Of a stretch of 64,000 nucleotides of DNA, positions 32,951 to 43,640 are shown in pieces. The stretch comes from an uncultured Saprospiraceae bacterium (lineage in GTDB: Bacteria > Bacteroidota > Bacteroidia > Chitinophagales > Saprospiraceae). Every line of letters begins with the position of its first letter. Positions within the stretch are counted from its first letter, which is position 1. Under the pieces are notes generated by a model. The model was not told where the DNA came from and ran no database searches. It saw only the letters and a program-made list of their open reading frames with translations. Location: contig CAKZQC010000036.1 in assembly GCA_937139495.1 (NCBI GenBank), positions 60,128 through 124,127 on the forward strand. Reading direction: 5' to 3'. Both the position numbers and the translations under genes were made by a program.

Positions 32951-35900
32951 TTAGAACAATAAAGCATCTAGTTTTCGACTAAAAACCTTATCCATTTTTT
33001 TCATCAAAAACGGTAAACGATCCTTGGACTTGAGCTCTCTTTTTGGCAATTTATAAACCGTATCTTCTATAGTATTCGGTGCAATAAGCCTTCTAGCTTT
33101 GGGCATTTTGACAAAGAAATTTTTGCGATGAATCCCAGCAGGTGTCTTGAAGTCAAAAAGATCGGCTTGTACCCAATATTGAAAAACTTGCTTATCTCCT
33201 AAATCAATTTTGTGTCGTCCACTTTCTTCATTGAGATACAAATCTACCCCAATTCCTTTTACCTTAATTTCGAGCCCCACCAACAAATCATCAGACCGCT
33301 CTGGCTTCCATTTATTTCTATCATCTAACCTAAACGGCTGCTTGACATATTCCTTGGCACTAACGCTCACCATTTCGCCCGAGTCGTTTTCTTTTTCTAC
33401 CGTTTTGGCATATTCGGATTCTCTATACCAAACAGAACGGGCTATCCATTCGTAATTTTTTTGAGTCAATAGTGCTTCATAAAACTCATACATTCGCTTC
33501 ACTTCCTTGCCATAAATTCCTAAGTAAATTTCGCCACCTTGTGGCTCTAGCGTTTGATACAGCTCTAATTTCAGGTCAAAATAAGCCGCTTCCCAAGCTT
33601 CCATTTTTTCGTACAATTGCACATTGATGCTGGTCAATGCCATCGAAGCCAATGCCATTTCTTCTTCGTACAATTCAATTTGATTTTTGTGTGCTTCAAA
33701 TTTTTCTTGCAGCGTCAAAAACTCCGTATAGCGATTGGTTTCTGCTGTATTTTTCCAAAACTGCGTACTTTTTCTTCTTTTTTTGCGCTCCAACATATCC
33801 AGTTCACTGAGCATTCGTACATAAAAAGTACCTTCAAAAAGCTGAAATATATTTTGTCGCAAAATCGACGCATAATCCATGTATTCATTGTGCGTCAGCT
33901 CCTCTAACACCAAATCGAATTTGAGTGGATCGGCTTCTATTTGCAAGCTCAATTCACCTGCTGCTGCCGCTACGGTTATCACCAATTTGTCTTCATAGTC
34001 GTATTGGTTGAGCTGATAAGAAAGTGGAATAATGAGTTCTTCTCGCAACGAGCGCTGCAAGGCTCTTGCTCCATATTTAGGATTATACCCTTTGTCGGAG
34101 AGGAATTCTAAAAAGCTATCTTCTAGCATAAAATCAATATTGCGATGCAAGATGCCTTCTCTTTTTTTGAAAAGTTCTATTTCTCGTGTCACCACGAATT
34201 TAACCACATCTTTTGGCAAGGAATAAAAAGGAACAACTTGATCAATTCTATTATAAATCTCGGGGCGAAAAAACTGTTGTACCTCACTCAAAAAATGCTC
34301 GGCTACTTGTTCATTATCTTGCCCTTCCGACCAGCTAATGCTGTTATTTTGTGCCTTTTTGGCACCAATATTAGAAGTCATAATGATAATTGTCGAGCAG
34401 AAGTTGACCACCTTCCCTTGACTGTCCGTTAGTCGTCCCTCTCCTAGTATTTGCAGCAGCAAATCGTTGAACAACGGATGCGCTTTTTCCAACTCATCGA
34501 AAAGCAACACACTAAATGGCTCTCGACGCACGGCAGAGGTCAACAAGCCATCGGAAAAATAACTAGATCCTGTCAATCGAGCGACCGCATAAGGCGTCGA
34601 AAATTCACTCATGTCGAATCGCAACATTTTGTCCCGACTTCCAAACATAAATTCAGCCAATACCTTTGCCATTTCCGTTTTGCCGACTCCCGTAGGTCCT
34701 ACAAAAAGCATAGAAGCAATTGGTTTACCTTGGCGTAATAATGCCGTTTTGACGGCTGCCAAAATATCTGTCAACGTATCGACAGCATGATCTTGACCAA
34801 AGACATTTTTCAAGAAAAATTGCTTCACTTGCTCCAAATCCATAGCAATAGCAGGATCTACCATAAAAGGCGGCATACCTGTTTCTTCGCAAAAAGACTG
34901 AATGACTGCCGAGCGGTCGAGTACAAACTCTTGCTCCTTTTTGGCGAGTGTTTCTTGTAGGCTTTTGGAGCCAATCAAGATACTTTCCAAGAATCGAATA
35001 GGCTTACCTGGAAAGCCTGCATAAGGCGTATAACGTTTATTCAGTCGTATGGTTTCTTTGATAGCTTCCTCCGCAATTGCTATTTTTTCATTTTGGGCAA
35101 TCTGCTGTACTTTTTGCAAAATAATTTGCTCTAACTCTTGGTCTTCTTTGGGTTCTGTGATAGTAATAACCTGAAAATTATTGACATAATTAGGGCTACG
35201 TGCTTCGATTCGAGCAAATTCCTCTTCGGTACATTCTGTAATCAACGTAATCTCGCCTCGTGACAAATACTCTCGTAAGTAGGCAGCCATACTGACATTA
35301 TTGCCTTGATATTGTCCTACTTCAAAGAGTTCGAGCAAGTTTCTGACAAATAAAAAATCGCCTCTTTCTTGCAATTCCTTGCAAACTAAAGCTAGATTTT
35401 CTTGCCAGCCCATATCGCCTGTCAGCTCCTTAATCAAAGTAGAAGCCGTCGTTTCCCAAATCCGAACATTTAGATCATACTTCCGTTGCTGACGCACCAA
35501 TTCCCAAACCAAACTGGTCTTGCCGACCCCTGACTTCCCTACCAACAATACATTTTTGCTGTAGTTGCCTTTTAGTGTAGTAGCGAGCTGTTGCAATACT
35601 TCGGTATAACCAAAAAGGGTTTGCTTTTTTGTTTTTATCAATTGCCCGATGTCGGGCAACAATTGTTTCTTTTTGGTCTCATTGAGACGAAGCACTTCAT
35701 TGGGAGTATAGGTTTTGAGCGTAACCGCAGGACTAGTAAGTTTTGCTGCATCAAACCAAATTGTCGTCAATACACCCTGCAAAAGTCGCAAGCGTTCGTG
35801 ACTCATGAAGTCTAATCGAATCTGTTCTTCTACAATTTTTGCAATTTCATTTTCTTCGACTACAAACGCCTCAATTCCTAAAGCTGGCACCACACACCAC

Positions 35901-36220
35901 CAACCTTTTGGGGTAGTCTGTACATAATAATCAAACTGCACATGAAGTGTGCGATAAGCAATTTCTTGCTTAGGTGCTTGAAAGGTAATATCAATAACCC
36001 GTGGCTCAAATTCGGCTCTTACTTGATAATCCAACAAGCTGGTATATTCGCCTTTATCCAACCGTTTGTCTTGATAAGCATTGGCAAAATCGCCTGCCAA
36101 TATTTGAGCAGAAGCCTTGACCCAAAGTACATTATTATCCAAAATAGGCACTACAATTTGATCAGGATTATTGACCAATTGTAACTGTACGACAGGGAAA
36201 GGAAGTTGTATGGTTTGCAT
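32951..36220 (-). CDS. Large ClpB/ClpA-like double AAA+ ATPase with unusual N- and C-terminal domains
   Basis: This 1089-aa ATPase has a beta-rich N-terminus (about 1-190) instead of a Clp N domain. AAA-1 has Walker A GKSGVGKTS (about 225-233) but its Walker B position reads FLFVRNLLELF, without the DE pair, so hydrolysis there is doubtful. AAA-2 has GPTGVGKTE, LLFDELEKAHP and the ILGEGRLTDSQG loop, and looks active. The last about 330 residues form a helical, charged region (ERKKRRKSTQFWKN) and an additional domain with YLGIYGKEVKRMYEF. No ClpP-binding loop was recognised. It resembles a disaggregase-type remodeller of unknown client. Confidence 0.85.
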   Translation of the reverse strand: MQTIQLPFPVVQLQLVNNPDQIVVPILDNNVLWVKASAQILAGDFANAYQDKRLDKGEYTSLLDYQVRAEFEPRVIDITFQAPKQEIAYRTLHVQFDYYVQTTPKGWWCVVPALGIEAFVVEENEIAKIVEEQIRLDFMSHERLRLLQGVLTTIWFDAAKLTSPAVTLKTYTPNEVLRLNETKKKQLLPDIGQLIKTKKQTLFGYTEVLQQLATTLKGNYSKNVLLVGKSGVGKTSLVWELVRQQRKYDLNVRIWETTASTLIKELTGDMGWQENLALVCKELQERGDFLFVRNLLELFEVGQYQGNNVSMAAYLREYLSRGEITLITECTEEEFARIEARSPNYVNNFQVITITEPKEDQELEQIILQKVQQIAQNEKIAIAEEAIKETIRLNKRYTPYAGFPGKPIRFLESILIGSKSLQETLAKKEQEFVLDRSAVIQSFCEETGMPPFMVDPAIAMDLEQVKQFFLKNVFGQDHAVDTLTDILAAVKTALLRQGKPIASMLFVGPTGVGKTEMAKVLAEFMFGSRDKMLRFDMSEFSTPYAVARLTGSSYFSDGLLTSAVRREPFSVLLFDELEKAHPLFNDLLLQILGEGRLTDSQGKVVNFCSTIIIMTSNIGAKKAQNNSISWSEGQDNEQVAEHFLSEVQQFFRPEIYNRIDQVVPFYSLPKDVVKFVVTREIELFKKREGILHRNIDFMLEDSFLEFLSDKGYNPKYGARALQRSLREELIIPLSYQLNQYDYEDKLVITVAAAAGELSLQIEADPLKFDLVLEELTHNEYMDYASILRQNIFQLFEGTFYVRMLSELDMLERKKRRKSTQFWKNTAETNRYTEFLTLQEKFEAHKNQIELYEEEMALASMALTSINVQLYEKMEAWEAAYFDLKLELYQTLEPQGGEIYLGIYGKEVKRMYEFYEALLTQKNYEWIARSVWYRESEYAKTVEKENDSGEMVSVSAKEYVKQPFRLDDRNKWKPERSDDLLVGLEIKVKGIGVDLYLNEESGRHKIDLGDKQVFQYWVQADLFDFKTPAGIHRKNFFVKMPKARRLIAPNTIEDTVYKLPKRELKSKDRLPFLMKKMDKVFSRKLDALLF

Positions 36221-36406
36221 AATGAAATTGCTAATTTAGTAGATAGAGTAAGATAAGGATTATTAGTTAAGTTGGAAACACATTGCTCTATTTTTGTAAA
36301 AACAGCTTATTGAAAATTAAAAAAAATATATTTATTCCAAAAAGAACACCAACAATCTATTTTTTTTCTACATTTGATGCACATTCAAAAAAAACTCCAA
36401 AACCCT

Positions 36407-39400
36407 ATGAAAATATTATTTCTATTCCTGCTATTTTCAATAGCCACAACTTCCGTACAAGCACAATTCAAAATTCCAACCTCCACTTCCTTTTTTGACT
36501 TTGTCGATTCCTTTTATTACTACCATCATGAAGATAGTGCCGAAGGTGGCTACTACAATCAAGTACGACGAGACAAAATAACGTGGGGAACTCGCCTAGC
36601 TCCTAGCGGTAATATGTCGAAAGCAACTAAAGCACGTATAGATTATTCAAAAATATATCTTCCTACGACTGCTAGCTTGCCCCCAAATTATAGTAACACA
36701 AAATCCAATACTACTACCACAGTTCATCCACTTAGCCAGCCTTGGACAGAACTAGGTCCTATTCGCCCTATAGAAGGCAATAATACAGGCAAAGGCATGG
36801 GGCAAATTCATCGCTTAGGTTTTCATCCCGATTTTGGCACTGGCAATCAAATCATGTATGCAGGCTCGCACTATGGGGGACTTTTTCGCTCCGATGATGG
36901 CGGTGATAATTGGTTCAACTATCATACAGATAGAGGCTTACCAATCACCTCTATTGGTGGTATAGCAGTCTCTCAAAACCATGTATTCGTTTGTACAGGC
37001 AATGGCGATCATGGATATAGTCAATTTGGGCTTCAAGCTCTGTATGCTCCTTTGAGAGGAAGCATTAATAACTTCAACCCCATACATACGCACGGCGTAT
37101 ATCGCATTGAGCACAACTCCAACTTATGGGCATCTATCAATGGTCAAGTTACTCTGATTGACGGTACTACTATTAGTGACCTTCGCACAGCTTTTGAGCT
37201 AGGCGGAACGATGCGTCAAATAGTGGTACATCCTACCAATGAAAACATACTATTGATAGCGACAAGTTTAGGCATTTTTAGGACACAAGATGGCGGTGCC
37301 AATTGGCAACAAGTAGTTGTAGGCAAATCGTTGGGCAACAATAATTATACACTAGATGCCGAATGGCGAGGAATTGTATTTCAGCCCAACAACCCGAGTG
37401 TTGTCTATGCGAGCGGTAAGGATATTTATAAGTCTACAAACGGTGGTATCACTTGGACACTCCTAGTCGACCATATTAATTTGCCTGCTGCCTATCCTTC
37501 CAACTTAACGATACAACGTACTAATCTAGCCGTAACACCTGCTGCATCAGGCTACCTATATGCTTATGCTGTTGGCACTAAAGACAATCCAACTTCGGGC
37601 ACCGTCATGCTCTATAATGACACAACCAGTAGTTGGCGGTTATTGACTAGTGATACTACAATTGATCTATTCAATAGTTACAAATCCGCATGGACAAGTA
37701 TAACGGTTTCGCCCACTAACCCTAATCTAGTATATAACACCCTAACGAAAGTACGTGGCTCGCACACTGCCCTATCAGCCACCAATTGGGAGGACAGATC
37801 TCCTTACAACAATGCTACTTTCCACGCTGATGTACATGAAGTGCATTTTCCACCCAACAATCCTAGTTTTGTTTATGCTGCCACCCACGGAGGCGTTTCC
37901 AAAAAGGATATTACAGACTTGGGCATAGGCGGTTGGACAGCACTCTACAATGGTTTAGCCGTAGCTACTATTTGGTCTTTTGATGACTGGGAAGGCAACG
38001 ATAGTATCATACTAATGGCAAATCAAGATGTAGGCATTCATCATACAATCAATAATGGTAATAATTGGTATTCCGATCTATCTGGAGGAGATGGATTTAC
38101 GAGCCGAGTAGAAGACCAATCGGGCAAGGTTTATTTAGAATATAATCGCTATACAGGAGTTCATTATATTGATAGTAATACGTTGAGAATATATTCTGAT
38201 CCTGTTGCCGGTCGTAGCAATACGGACTTACCAGTTGATTCAATAGGAGCTCCATCTAATAAAGCATTAGCTGATGCTGGTTTCCCAGTAATCAATCACC
38301 CTAAAGACGACCAAGTTTATGTGGGACTTTCTGAATTATACACCAACTTGACTTGTGGGCTGGACTATACACTTGTTGGGATAGTTCCAGATACTATTAT
38401 AAAAAAACATCGATATGAAGGAGACACCTTAGTAATTGCGGGAATTGGTGTTAATGCTACTGGGGGGATAGTTAGTAATGGCTATCAAATGAATAGAAGA
38501 ATAATAATTATTAATGGTAGCCCCATCGTTCTTGGCCCTTCATTAGAAAATCATTGTGCAGCACTCGGCATTATCTTAGATACTGTTCACACCTATGCCC
38601 CAAACAATAATCGGTTTGACTATAGAATTGATACTATTTGCGTAATTACACCTCATGATGATACTATTATTTCTTCTCGGAATCTATACGCTCCAAACCT
38701 AACCAATGCCCAAGTAACCGACAGTATCTGGAAAGTACAATCCAACCTAAAAGACTACTTCACAAGCAAGTACGGACGTAGAATAAAAGAAATTGCTTTC
38801 TCTGAAGATGAACAAACCAACTATACTTACTTGGCGACTTTAGGTGATGTCGGCAATGGTGATCGACGTTGCGAATTTTATCGAAAAGACGGTGACAATA
38901 ATATGCTCTGTGATACTTGTGTGGAGCGACTGACCGCCAATGTACCGATAAGTGACACTACGTACAGCCGAGATCCTAATCCAATAACAGGCATAGCGGT
39001 TGATCCATTAGATGGTAATCGAGTATGGCTTAGTTTTAGTGGCTTTGACCAACAAATAAAAGTCTATTATTCTGCTGATGCAGGCAATACCTGGCAAAAC
39101 TATGATGATGCCAACCAAACACTCGCCAAATTGAATATGCCCATCAATAATATTGTTTATCAACGTCGTACCAACGATCGTTTGTATATCGCTACAGACG
39201 TAGGAATCTATGTGCGTGAAGGGAATGGCAATTGGCAACGGATGAGCGAAAACTTCCCCAATGTGCGTACATCAGAACTCAAAATCAACTATTGTGTCGG
39301 TAAATTGAGGGCTTCTACCTTCGGTAGAGGTGCTTGGGAAGTTGACCTACTTCCCGAAAATCTAGACGAACAATATCGCAGCTATCGCACAATAACGGGT

Positions 39401-41689
39401 ACTGAAATCTGGAAAAAAGATAAACAAATGACTAGAGATATTCGAGTACCGACAGGTAGCAAATTGATACTCGAAGACATGACACTCAATATGCCCAAGG
39501 GTGGGCTTATCATTGTGGAACAAGGAGCTACTCTACAAGTAACCAATAGTACCATTACCAATCGCTGTAGCCAAACTTGGCAAGGGATAGAAGTATGGGG
39601 CAATAGCCAAAAAGCACAATCTTACATCAATAAAGACCATGGTCGAATAGTCCTCCAAAATGCGACGATCAGCTACGCCAAACAGGCGATTGCCAACTGG
39701 AAGGTAGGCGACTACCAAGCTACTGGCGGTATTATCAATGCTTACAAAACTACCTTTCTGAATAACTGGCGAGCGGTAGAAATGATCCGATATCATTCGC
39801 CGACTGGTCAAGCAGATTTGAGTACGTTTATTGATTGCCAATTTGTAGCCAATGACCAAATAAGAACCTTTGACAATGGTAGCAAACAGTTTTTGGGACA
39901 TATGTCCATGTGGGCAGTTGATGGACTCAAAATACGAGGCTGTCGCTTTCTCGACGAACGGACAGACAAGCTGCAAGCGAGCTACCCAGCAGGCAATTAT
40001 GGCATTTATGGTTTGGGGGCTACACCCAATATAACGAGTCATAATCCTTCCCCTCTATCCAATCGCCCGCGTAGAAATACCTTTCAAGGATTGGGGCGTG
40101 GTATTGCGTTGGGCAATGCTGCTAGTAGTCGCTTTTCTTCTGTGATTGATCAATGCGACTTTGTCGCCAACAAACAAGGAATCGACATCACCGCACACAA
40201 CGATGTCAAGATAGTCCGCAATACCTTTGAGGTAGGAGCTTATGATAATAATGGCAATGGACACTATGGTACGAGCCTACTCCACAGTTGGAATTATGTG
40301 GTAGAACAAAATAAATACACCCTAGCCACCACATCACCTGCCTATCAAGTACGCTTGGGCGTGTGGGTCGATAATTCGGGTAGTACTGCCAATCGGATTT
40401 ATAATAATGGCTTTGAAAATATAGAAATAGCAAACCTAGTCCATGGTAATAATGGCACTAATAGTTCAACCAATATTGGAGGATTACGCTTTGAATGCAA
40501 TGCCAGTACCAATGCCGTACTAGATTATAGTATCAATAAAGCTAGAAACAGTAATGTTACGGCATCTATTGCAATACAACAAGGCAGTCCTAATACCTCT
40601 GCTGGCAATAAGTTTTCATATCCACTCAATACAAACTTTGGCATCAATTGGCATTTCTACAATGAAGGTCCTGCCATTCAGTATTATAGTCCCCCAAGTG
40701 GTCGAGAGTTTCCTACTAAGGTGTATGGTGTGGGTTATAATACATCCCCCATTACTTCTAATGAATGTATTACTAACTACTCTAATACAGGCATAATTAA
40801 CACCCAAACCAATGAAGGCTTATCTGTCAAAATAGATGCCTTAAAACAGCAATTTGGCAAAAAAAGAGGCGAATATAATACGACATTGCAAACCTTGCGA
40901 AAGCACAAAGAAGCCAATGAAAAACAACAGCAGTTGTATAGTGAGCTAAATCAAACTAGCTTAGAGATGACACAATTGGCAAATGAAATCATCTTTCGTT
41001 ATCGTCAAGATACTACTAATCTACAGTGGGATAGTATCGCTGTTTGGATTATCCAGAAGCCTGCTAACGTAGCCGTTAGTTATGAATTGGTAGAACATTG
41101 GTGGAAACGCAAAAGATATACAGAAGCATTGGAAATATTACAACAAGTACCTAAAAAGTATGAACTTACAGAACAAGAGCTGAAAAACCAAGCTGATTAT
41201 GTATCGTTCAAAAAACTGCTCTATGAAGTCTATGAATCAAGACGAAATGAAGCACAACTCTATCGAACAGAATATGAACAATTATTAGCGATAGCCGAAA
41301 AAAGAAATGGTTTTGTAGCAGTACAAGTTACTGCTATGCTTCAGTTTTTTTATGCCAATACTATTACCCTCACTACGCCAACTATTCCTAAAGAAATAGA
41401 ACAACGAGTTGAAGAAGAAGAATTGACTATCAGTACAACGCTACAGGTTTATCCTGCTATTGCAGATACTTGGTTGGATATCCAATACAACATTCTTCAG
41501 TATGAAAACAGCGAATTGGCTATCTACAATTCGGCAGGAATGATCATAACTAAGTCCACATTAGAACAATCAAAGGGAATTTGGCAATTGAACGCTTCTA
41601 AATTGGAGGCGGGAAAATATACGATTCGTTTACTTCAAGCAGACCAAACAATCTTGTCAGATACTTTTATCATTCAGCACACTAAATAA
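36407..41689 (+). CDS. Giant T9SS type A secreted protein with BNR/sortilin-like propeller
   Basis: The 1760-aa protein starts at ATG 36407 with signal peptide MKILFLFLLFSIATTSVQAQ; in-frame ATG 36377 would add a poor extension. The N-terminal half contains photosystem/sortilin-like BNR repeats: GGLFRSDDGGDNWFNY, GIFRTQDGGANWQQ and IYKSTNGGITWTLL. The middle (about residues 1010-1400) is a right-handed beta-helix type region with inserts such as LQVTNSTITNRCSQTW. A helical segment precedes the type A sorting domain, ending LSDTFIIQHTK. It is presumably exported by the T9SS, perhaps as adhesin or glycan-binding protein. It forms an operon with the next gene, 7 nt away. Confidence 0.85.
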   Translation: MKILFLFLLFSIATTSVQAQFKIPTSTSFFDFVDSFYYYHHEDSAEGGYYNQVRRDKITWGTRLAPSGNMSKATKARIDYSKIYLPTTASLPPNYSNTKSNTTTTVHPLSQPWTELGPIRPIEGNNTGKGMGQIHRLGFHPDFGTGNQIMYAGSHYGGLFRSDDGGDNWFNYHTDRGLPITSIGGIAVSQNHVFVCTGNGDHGYSQFGLQALYAPLRGSINNFNPIHTHGVYRIEHNSNLWASINGQVTLIDGTTISDLRTAFELGGTMRQIVVHPTNENILLIATSLGIFRTQDGGANWQQVVVGKSLGNNNYTLDAEWRGIVFQPNNPSVVYASGKDIYKSTNGGITWTLLVDHINLPAAYPSNLTIQRTNLAVTPAASGYLYAYAVGTKDNPTSGTVMLYNDTTSSWRLLTSDTTIDLFNSYKSAWTSITVSPTNPNLVYNTLTKVRGSHTALSATNWEDRSPYNNATFHADVHEVHFPPNNPSFVYAATHGGVSKKDITDLGIGGWTALYNGLAVATIWSFDDWEGNDSIILMANQDVGIHHTINNGNNWYSDLSGGDGFTSRVEDQSGKVYLEYNRYTGVHYIDSNTLRIYSDPVAGRSNTDLPVDSIGAPSNKALADAGFPVINHPKDDQVYVGLSELYTNLTCGLDYTLVGIVPDTIIKKHRYEGDTLVIAGIGVNATGGIVSNGYQMNRRIIIINGSPIVLGPSLENHCAALGIILDTVHTYAPNNNRFDYRIDTICVITPHDDTIISSRNLYAPNLTNAQVTDSIWKVQSNLKDYFTSKYGRRIKEIAFSEDEQTNYTYLATLGDVGNGDRRCEFYRKDGDNNMLCDTCVERLTANVPISDTTYSRDPNPITGIAVDPLDGNRVWLSFSGFDQQIKVYYSADAGNTWQNYDDANQTLAKLNMPINNIVYQRRTNDRLYIATDVGIYVREGNGNWQRMSENFPNVRTSELKINYCVGKLRASTFGRGAWEVDLLPENLDEQYRSYRTITGTEIWKKDKQMTRDIRVPTGSKLILEDMTLNMPKGGLIIVEQGATLQVTNSTITNRCSQTWQGIEVWGNSQKAQSYINKDHGRIVLQNATISYAKQAIANWKVGDYQATGGIINAYKTTFLNNWRAVEMIRYHSPTGQADLSTFIDCQFVANDQIRTFDNGSKQFLGHMSMWAVDGLKIRGCRFLDERTDKLQASYPAGNYGIYGLGATPNITSHNPSPLSNRPRRNTFQGLGRGIALGNAASSRFSSVIDQCDFVANKQGIDITAHNDVKIVRNTFEVGAYDNNGNGHYGTSLLHSWNYVVEQNKYTLATTSPAYQVRLGVWVDNSGSTANRIYNNGFENIEIANLVHGNNGTNSSTNIGGLRFECNASTNAVLDYSINKARNSNVTASIAIQQGSPNTSAGNKFSYPLNTNFGINWHFYNEGPAIQYYSPPSGREFPTKVYGVGYNTSPITSNECITNYSNTGIINTQTNEGLSVKIDALKQQFGKKRGEYNTTLQTLRKHKEANEKQQQLYSELNQTSLEMTQLANEIIFRYRQDTTNLQWDSIAVWIIQKPANVAVSYELVEHWWKRKRYTEALEILQQVPKKYELTEQELKNQADYVSFKKLLYEVYESRRNEAQLYRTEYEQLLAIAEKRNGFVAVQVTAMLQFFYANTITLTTPTIPKEIEQRVEEEELTISTTLQVYPAIADTWLDIQYNILQYENSELAIYNSAGMIITKSTLEQSKGIWQLNASKLEAGKYTIRLLQADQTILSDTFIIQHTK

Positions 41690-41696
41690 ACCAGCC

Positions 41697-43253
41697 ATGA
41701 AAAGGATTATATTGTTATTAGTTACTTGCTTTTTATTTAGTATTGCTCTACCTGCTCAACACGTGGGCTTTCATAAAGAATATCAGGTGGGTTGTGGGGG
41801 CACTATTTTTACAGGTATTGTAGAAATGGACTCTTTCTATATGGCACAGGGAATTTCGGGTGATAGTGCAGATTGCTTTAGGGCTAGGAATACTATGTTC
41901 AAAATAGATTATGATGGCAATATTCTATCGTATGTAACCAATCCATATCAAGAAACTTTTACTCCTACCTTGCAATTGAATTCTAAGGGCAATTTCGTTA
42001 CTACAGCTTACTACGTAGATAGTATAGGTATGCATGGGGCTATTTTAGAATTCGATAGCAATGGTGTATTAGTAGATAGTATTATCATAGAGAATGCTTC
42101 TGAAATTGGAGCTGGCATACGAGCGGACGATTGGAAAATCAAGAAAAATCAAGAAAAAATAGTCATCTGTGTAGAAAGGGATAGTATCATTAATGATGTT
42201 TATATTAGAGTAATCAATATTGATAGTAATAGTGCCGTCAAATACAGTAAAATATTTAGTATAAATAACAATTTAAATGATGACTTTCCTTGTTTGCAAC
42301 TTAAGGACAATGGAGTGATTATTGGTTATGAACAAAGCAATACACAAAAAGTTAATAACAACTACACCATCAGAGCCATCATCAAGCAATTGGATAGCTT
42401 AGGCAATACCCTTTGGCATTGGCAAAGTGAGGACAGCTTGCAGATTCTTGGTGTAGATGATATGCTGGTCAGCAAAGATAAGGGTATCGTAGCAGCGACA
42501 GGCAAAGCCGTCGTTATTACTGCCACAAGTCGCGATGATGTCTATTCAGAAGGATATATTTTCAAACTAGATAGCAACCAGCAGTGGGCATGGTCACGGC
42601 AGATGCCCAGCTTTTATTATGGCTACTACAATCGTATGAATCGCATCTTGGAGTTGGCAGACAGTAGCTTAATGGTCTTTGGCTCTGCGACCGACACCCT
42701 CACTATTAATGGCACTAGAATCACACAAATCATGGGCTTGATCATGCACCTTTCGGCAAATGGCGACAGCCTCTGGAGTCGGCGATACCAAATAATAGGC
42801 GAAGCTGGTGGCAGACATAAAGTAGTTGATGCCAAGGCGACTCGTGATGGCGGCTACTTGATAGCGGGCGAGAGTTTTCTGTACCCGCGCCAACCTGTAC
42901 AGCAGTTTGGTTGGCTACTCAAAGTCGATGCCAACGGCTGCCTACACCCCAACTGTGCTACGCCCGTCTCTTTATTGCCTGATGCTCCTGAGCGTATCGC
43001 ATTGCGGCTTTCGCCCAATCCTGCTAGTCATTCTTTGCAAGTCAATTTGGGCATTCCTACTGCCCTATTGGGCAAGACCATGCAATTTCGCATCATCAAT
43101 ACACAGGGACAAGTCTTGCAGCTGTTGCCCGCTCGTGCCTATGCTGATTTTTCGTATATTCTGAATGTACAGGATTTGGCAGCAGGAGTGTATTTCTTGG
43201 AAGTGATGATAGAGGGTCAGTCCATTGGTGCGGAGCAATTTGTGAAGTTGTAA
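41697..43253 (+). CDS. T9SS type A secreted protein
   Basis: This 518-aa protein has a signal peptide (KRIILLLVTCFLFSIALPAQ) and a type A C-terminal sorting domain: RLSPNPASHSLQVNL, then DLAAGVYFLEVMIEGQ. Repeated GNI/GNF/GNT blades with alternating hydrophobics suggest a beta-propeller (for example LILELADSSLMVFGSATDT-like segments with DGGYLIAGESF). The substrate or ligand is unknown. It follows the giant BNR protein by 7 nt. A paralogous sorting-domain fragment remains at 43477-43602 after a direct repeat. Confidence 0.82.
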   Translation: MKRIILLLVTCFLFSIALPAQHVGFHKEYQVGCGGTIFTGIVEMDSFYMAQGISGDSADCFRARNTMFKIDYDGNILSYVTNPYQETFTPTLQLNSKGNFVTTAYYVDSIGMHGAILEFDSNGVLVDSIIIENASEIGAGIRADDWKIKKNQEKIVICVERDSIINDVYIRVINIDSNSAVKYSKIFSINNNLNDDFPCLQLKDNGVIIGYEQSNTQKVNNNYTIRAIIKQLDSLGNTLWHWQSEDSLQILGVDDMLVSKDKGIVAATGKAVVITATSRDDVYSEGYIFKLDSNQQWAWSRQMPSFYYGYYNRMNRILELADSSLMVFGSATDTLTINGTRITQIMGLIMHLSANGDSLWSRRYQIIGEAGGRHKVVDAKATRDGGYLIAGESFLYPRQPVQQFGWLLKVDANGCLHPNCATPVSLLPDAPERIALRLSPNPASHSLQVNLGIPTALLGKTMQFRIINTQGQVLQLLPARAYADFSYILNVQDLAAGVYFLEVMIEGQSIGAEQFVKL

Positions 43254-43406
43254 GTATTTGGATTTATTGGATTGGAGGATTTTTGGATTTCAATAATAAT
43301 CGGCAAATATAAAATATGGCAGCTGCTGCTGAAAAATCCTAAAACATGAAAAATGTAAGTATTGGGATTTGTTGGATTGAAGGATTTTTGGATTTCAACA
43401 ATAATC
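43250..43406 (+). repeat. 52-bp direct repeat pair
   Basis: GTAAGTATTTGGATTTATTG (43250 on) and GTAAGTATTGGGATTTGTTG (43355 on) begin two 52-bp copies at 43250-43301 and 43355-43406 that differ at only a few positions. An inverted form (AATCCAATAAATCCAAATAC, 43412-43431) can pair with either. The first copy overlaps the stop region of the T9SS protein, so the repeats mark a recombination or duplication scar. Confidence 0.8.
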
Positions 43407-43476
43407 TGAAAAATCCAATAAATCCAAATACGGGGAGCGACAATATTTAATCGAATCAAAAAAACCTAAAAAATGA

Positions 43477-43602
43477 ACCTATCCAATCCAATTGGATGAC
43501 GCTGCTAGCATCAATTTGAGCAACCTAACTAATGGTATTTATTTCTTGAAGATGCAGACGAGTGAAGGATTGATACACGAAAAAGTAGTCATCAGCAAAT
43601 AA
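43477..43602 (+). pseudogene. Remnant of a T9SS type A sorting domain
   Basis: A stretch open only from 43477 encodes SINLSNLTNGIYFLKMQTSE and ends EKVVISK, the typical last 30 or so residues of a type A sorting domain. No start or upstream body remains. Together with the direct repeats at 43250-43406 it suggests deletion of most of a former secreted-protein gene. The 387-bp space 43254-43640 holds only these remnants. Confidence 0.75.
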
Positions 43603-43640
43603 ATATTCATTACTATCACTTTGCACTACAACGTACACGT

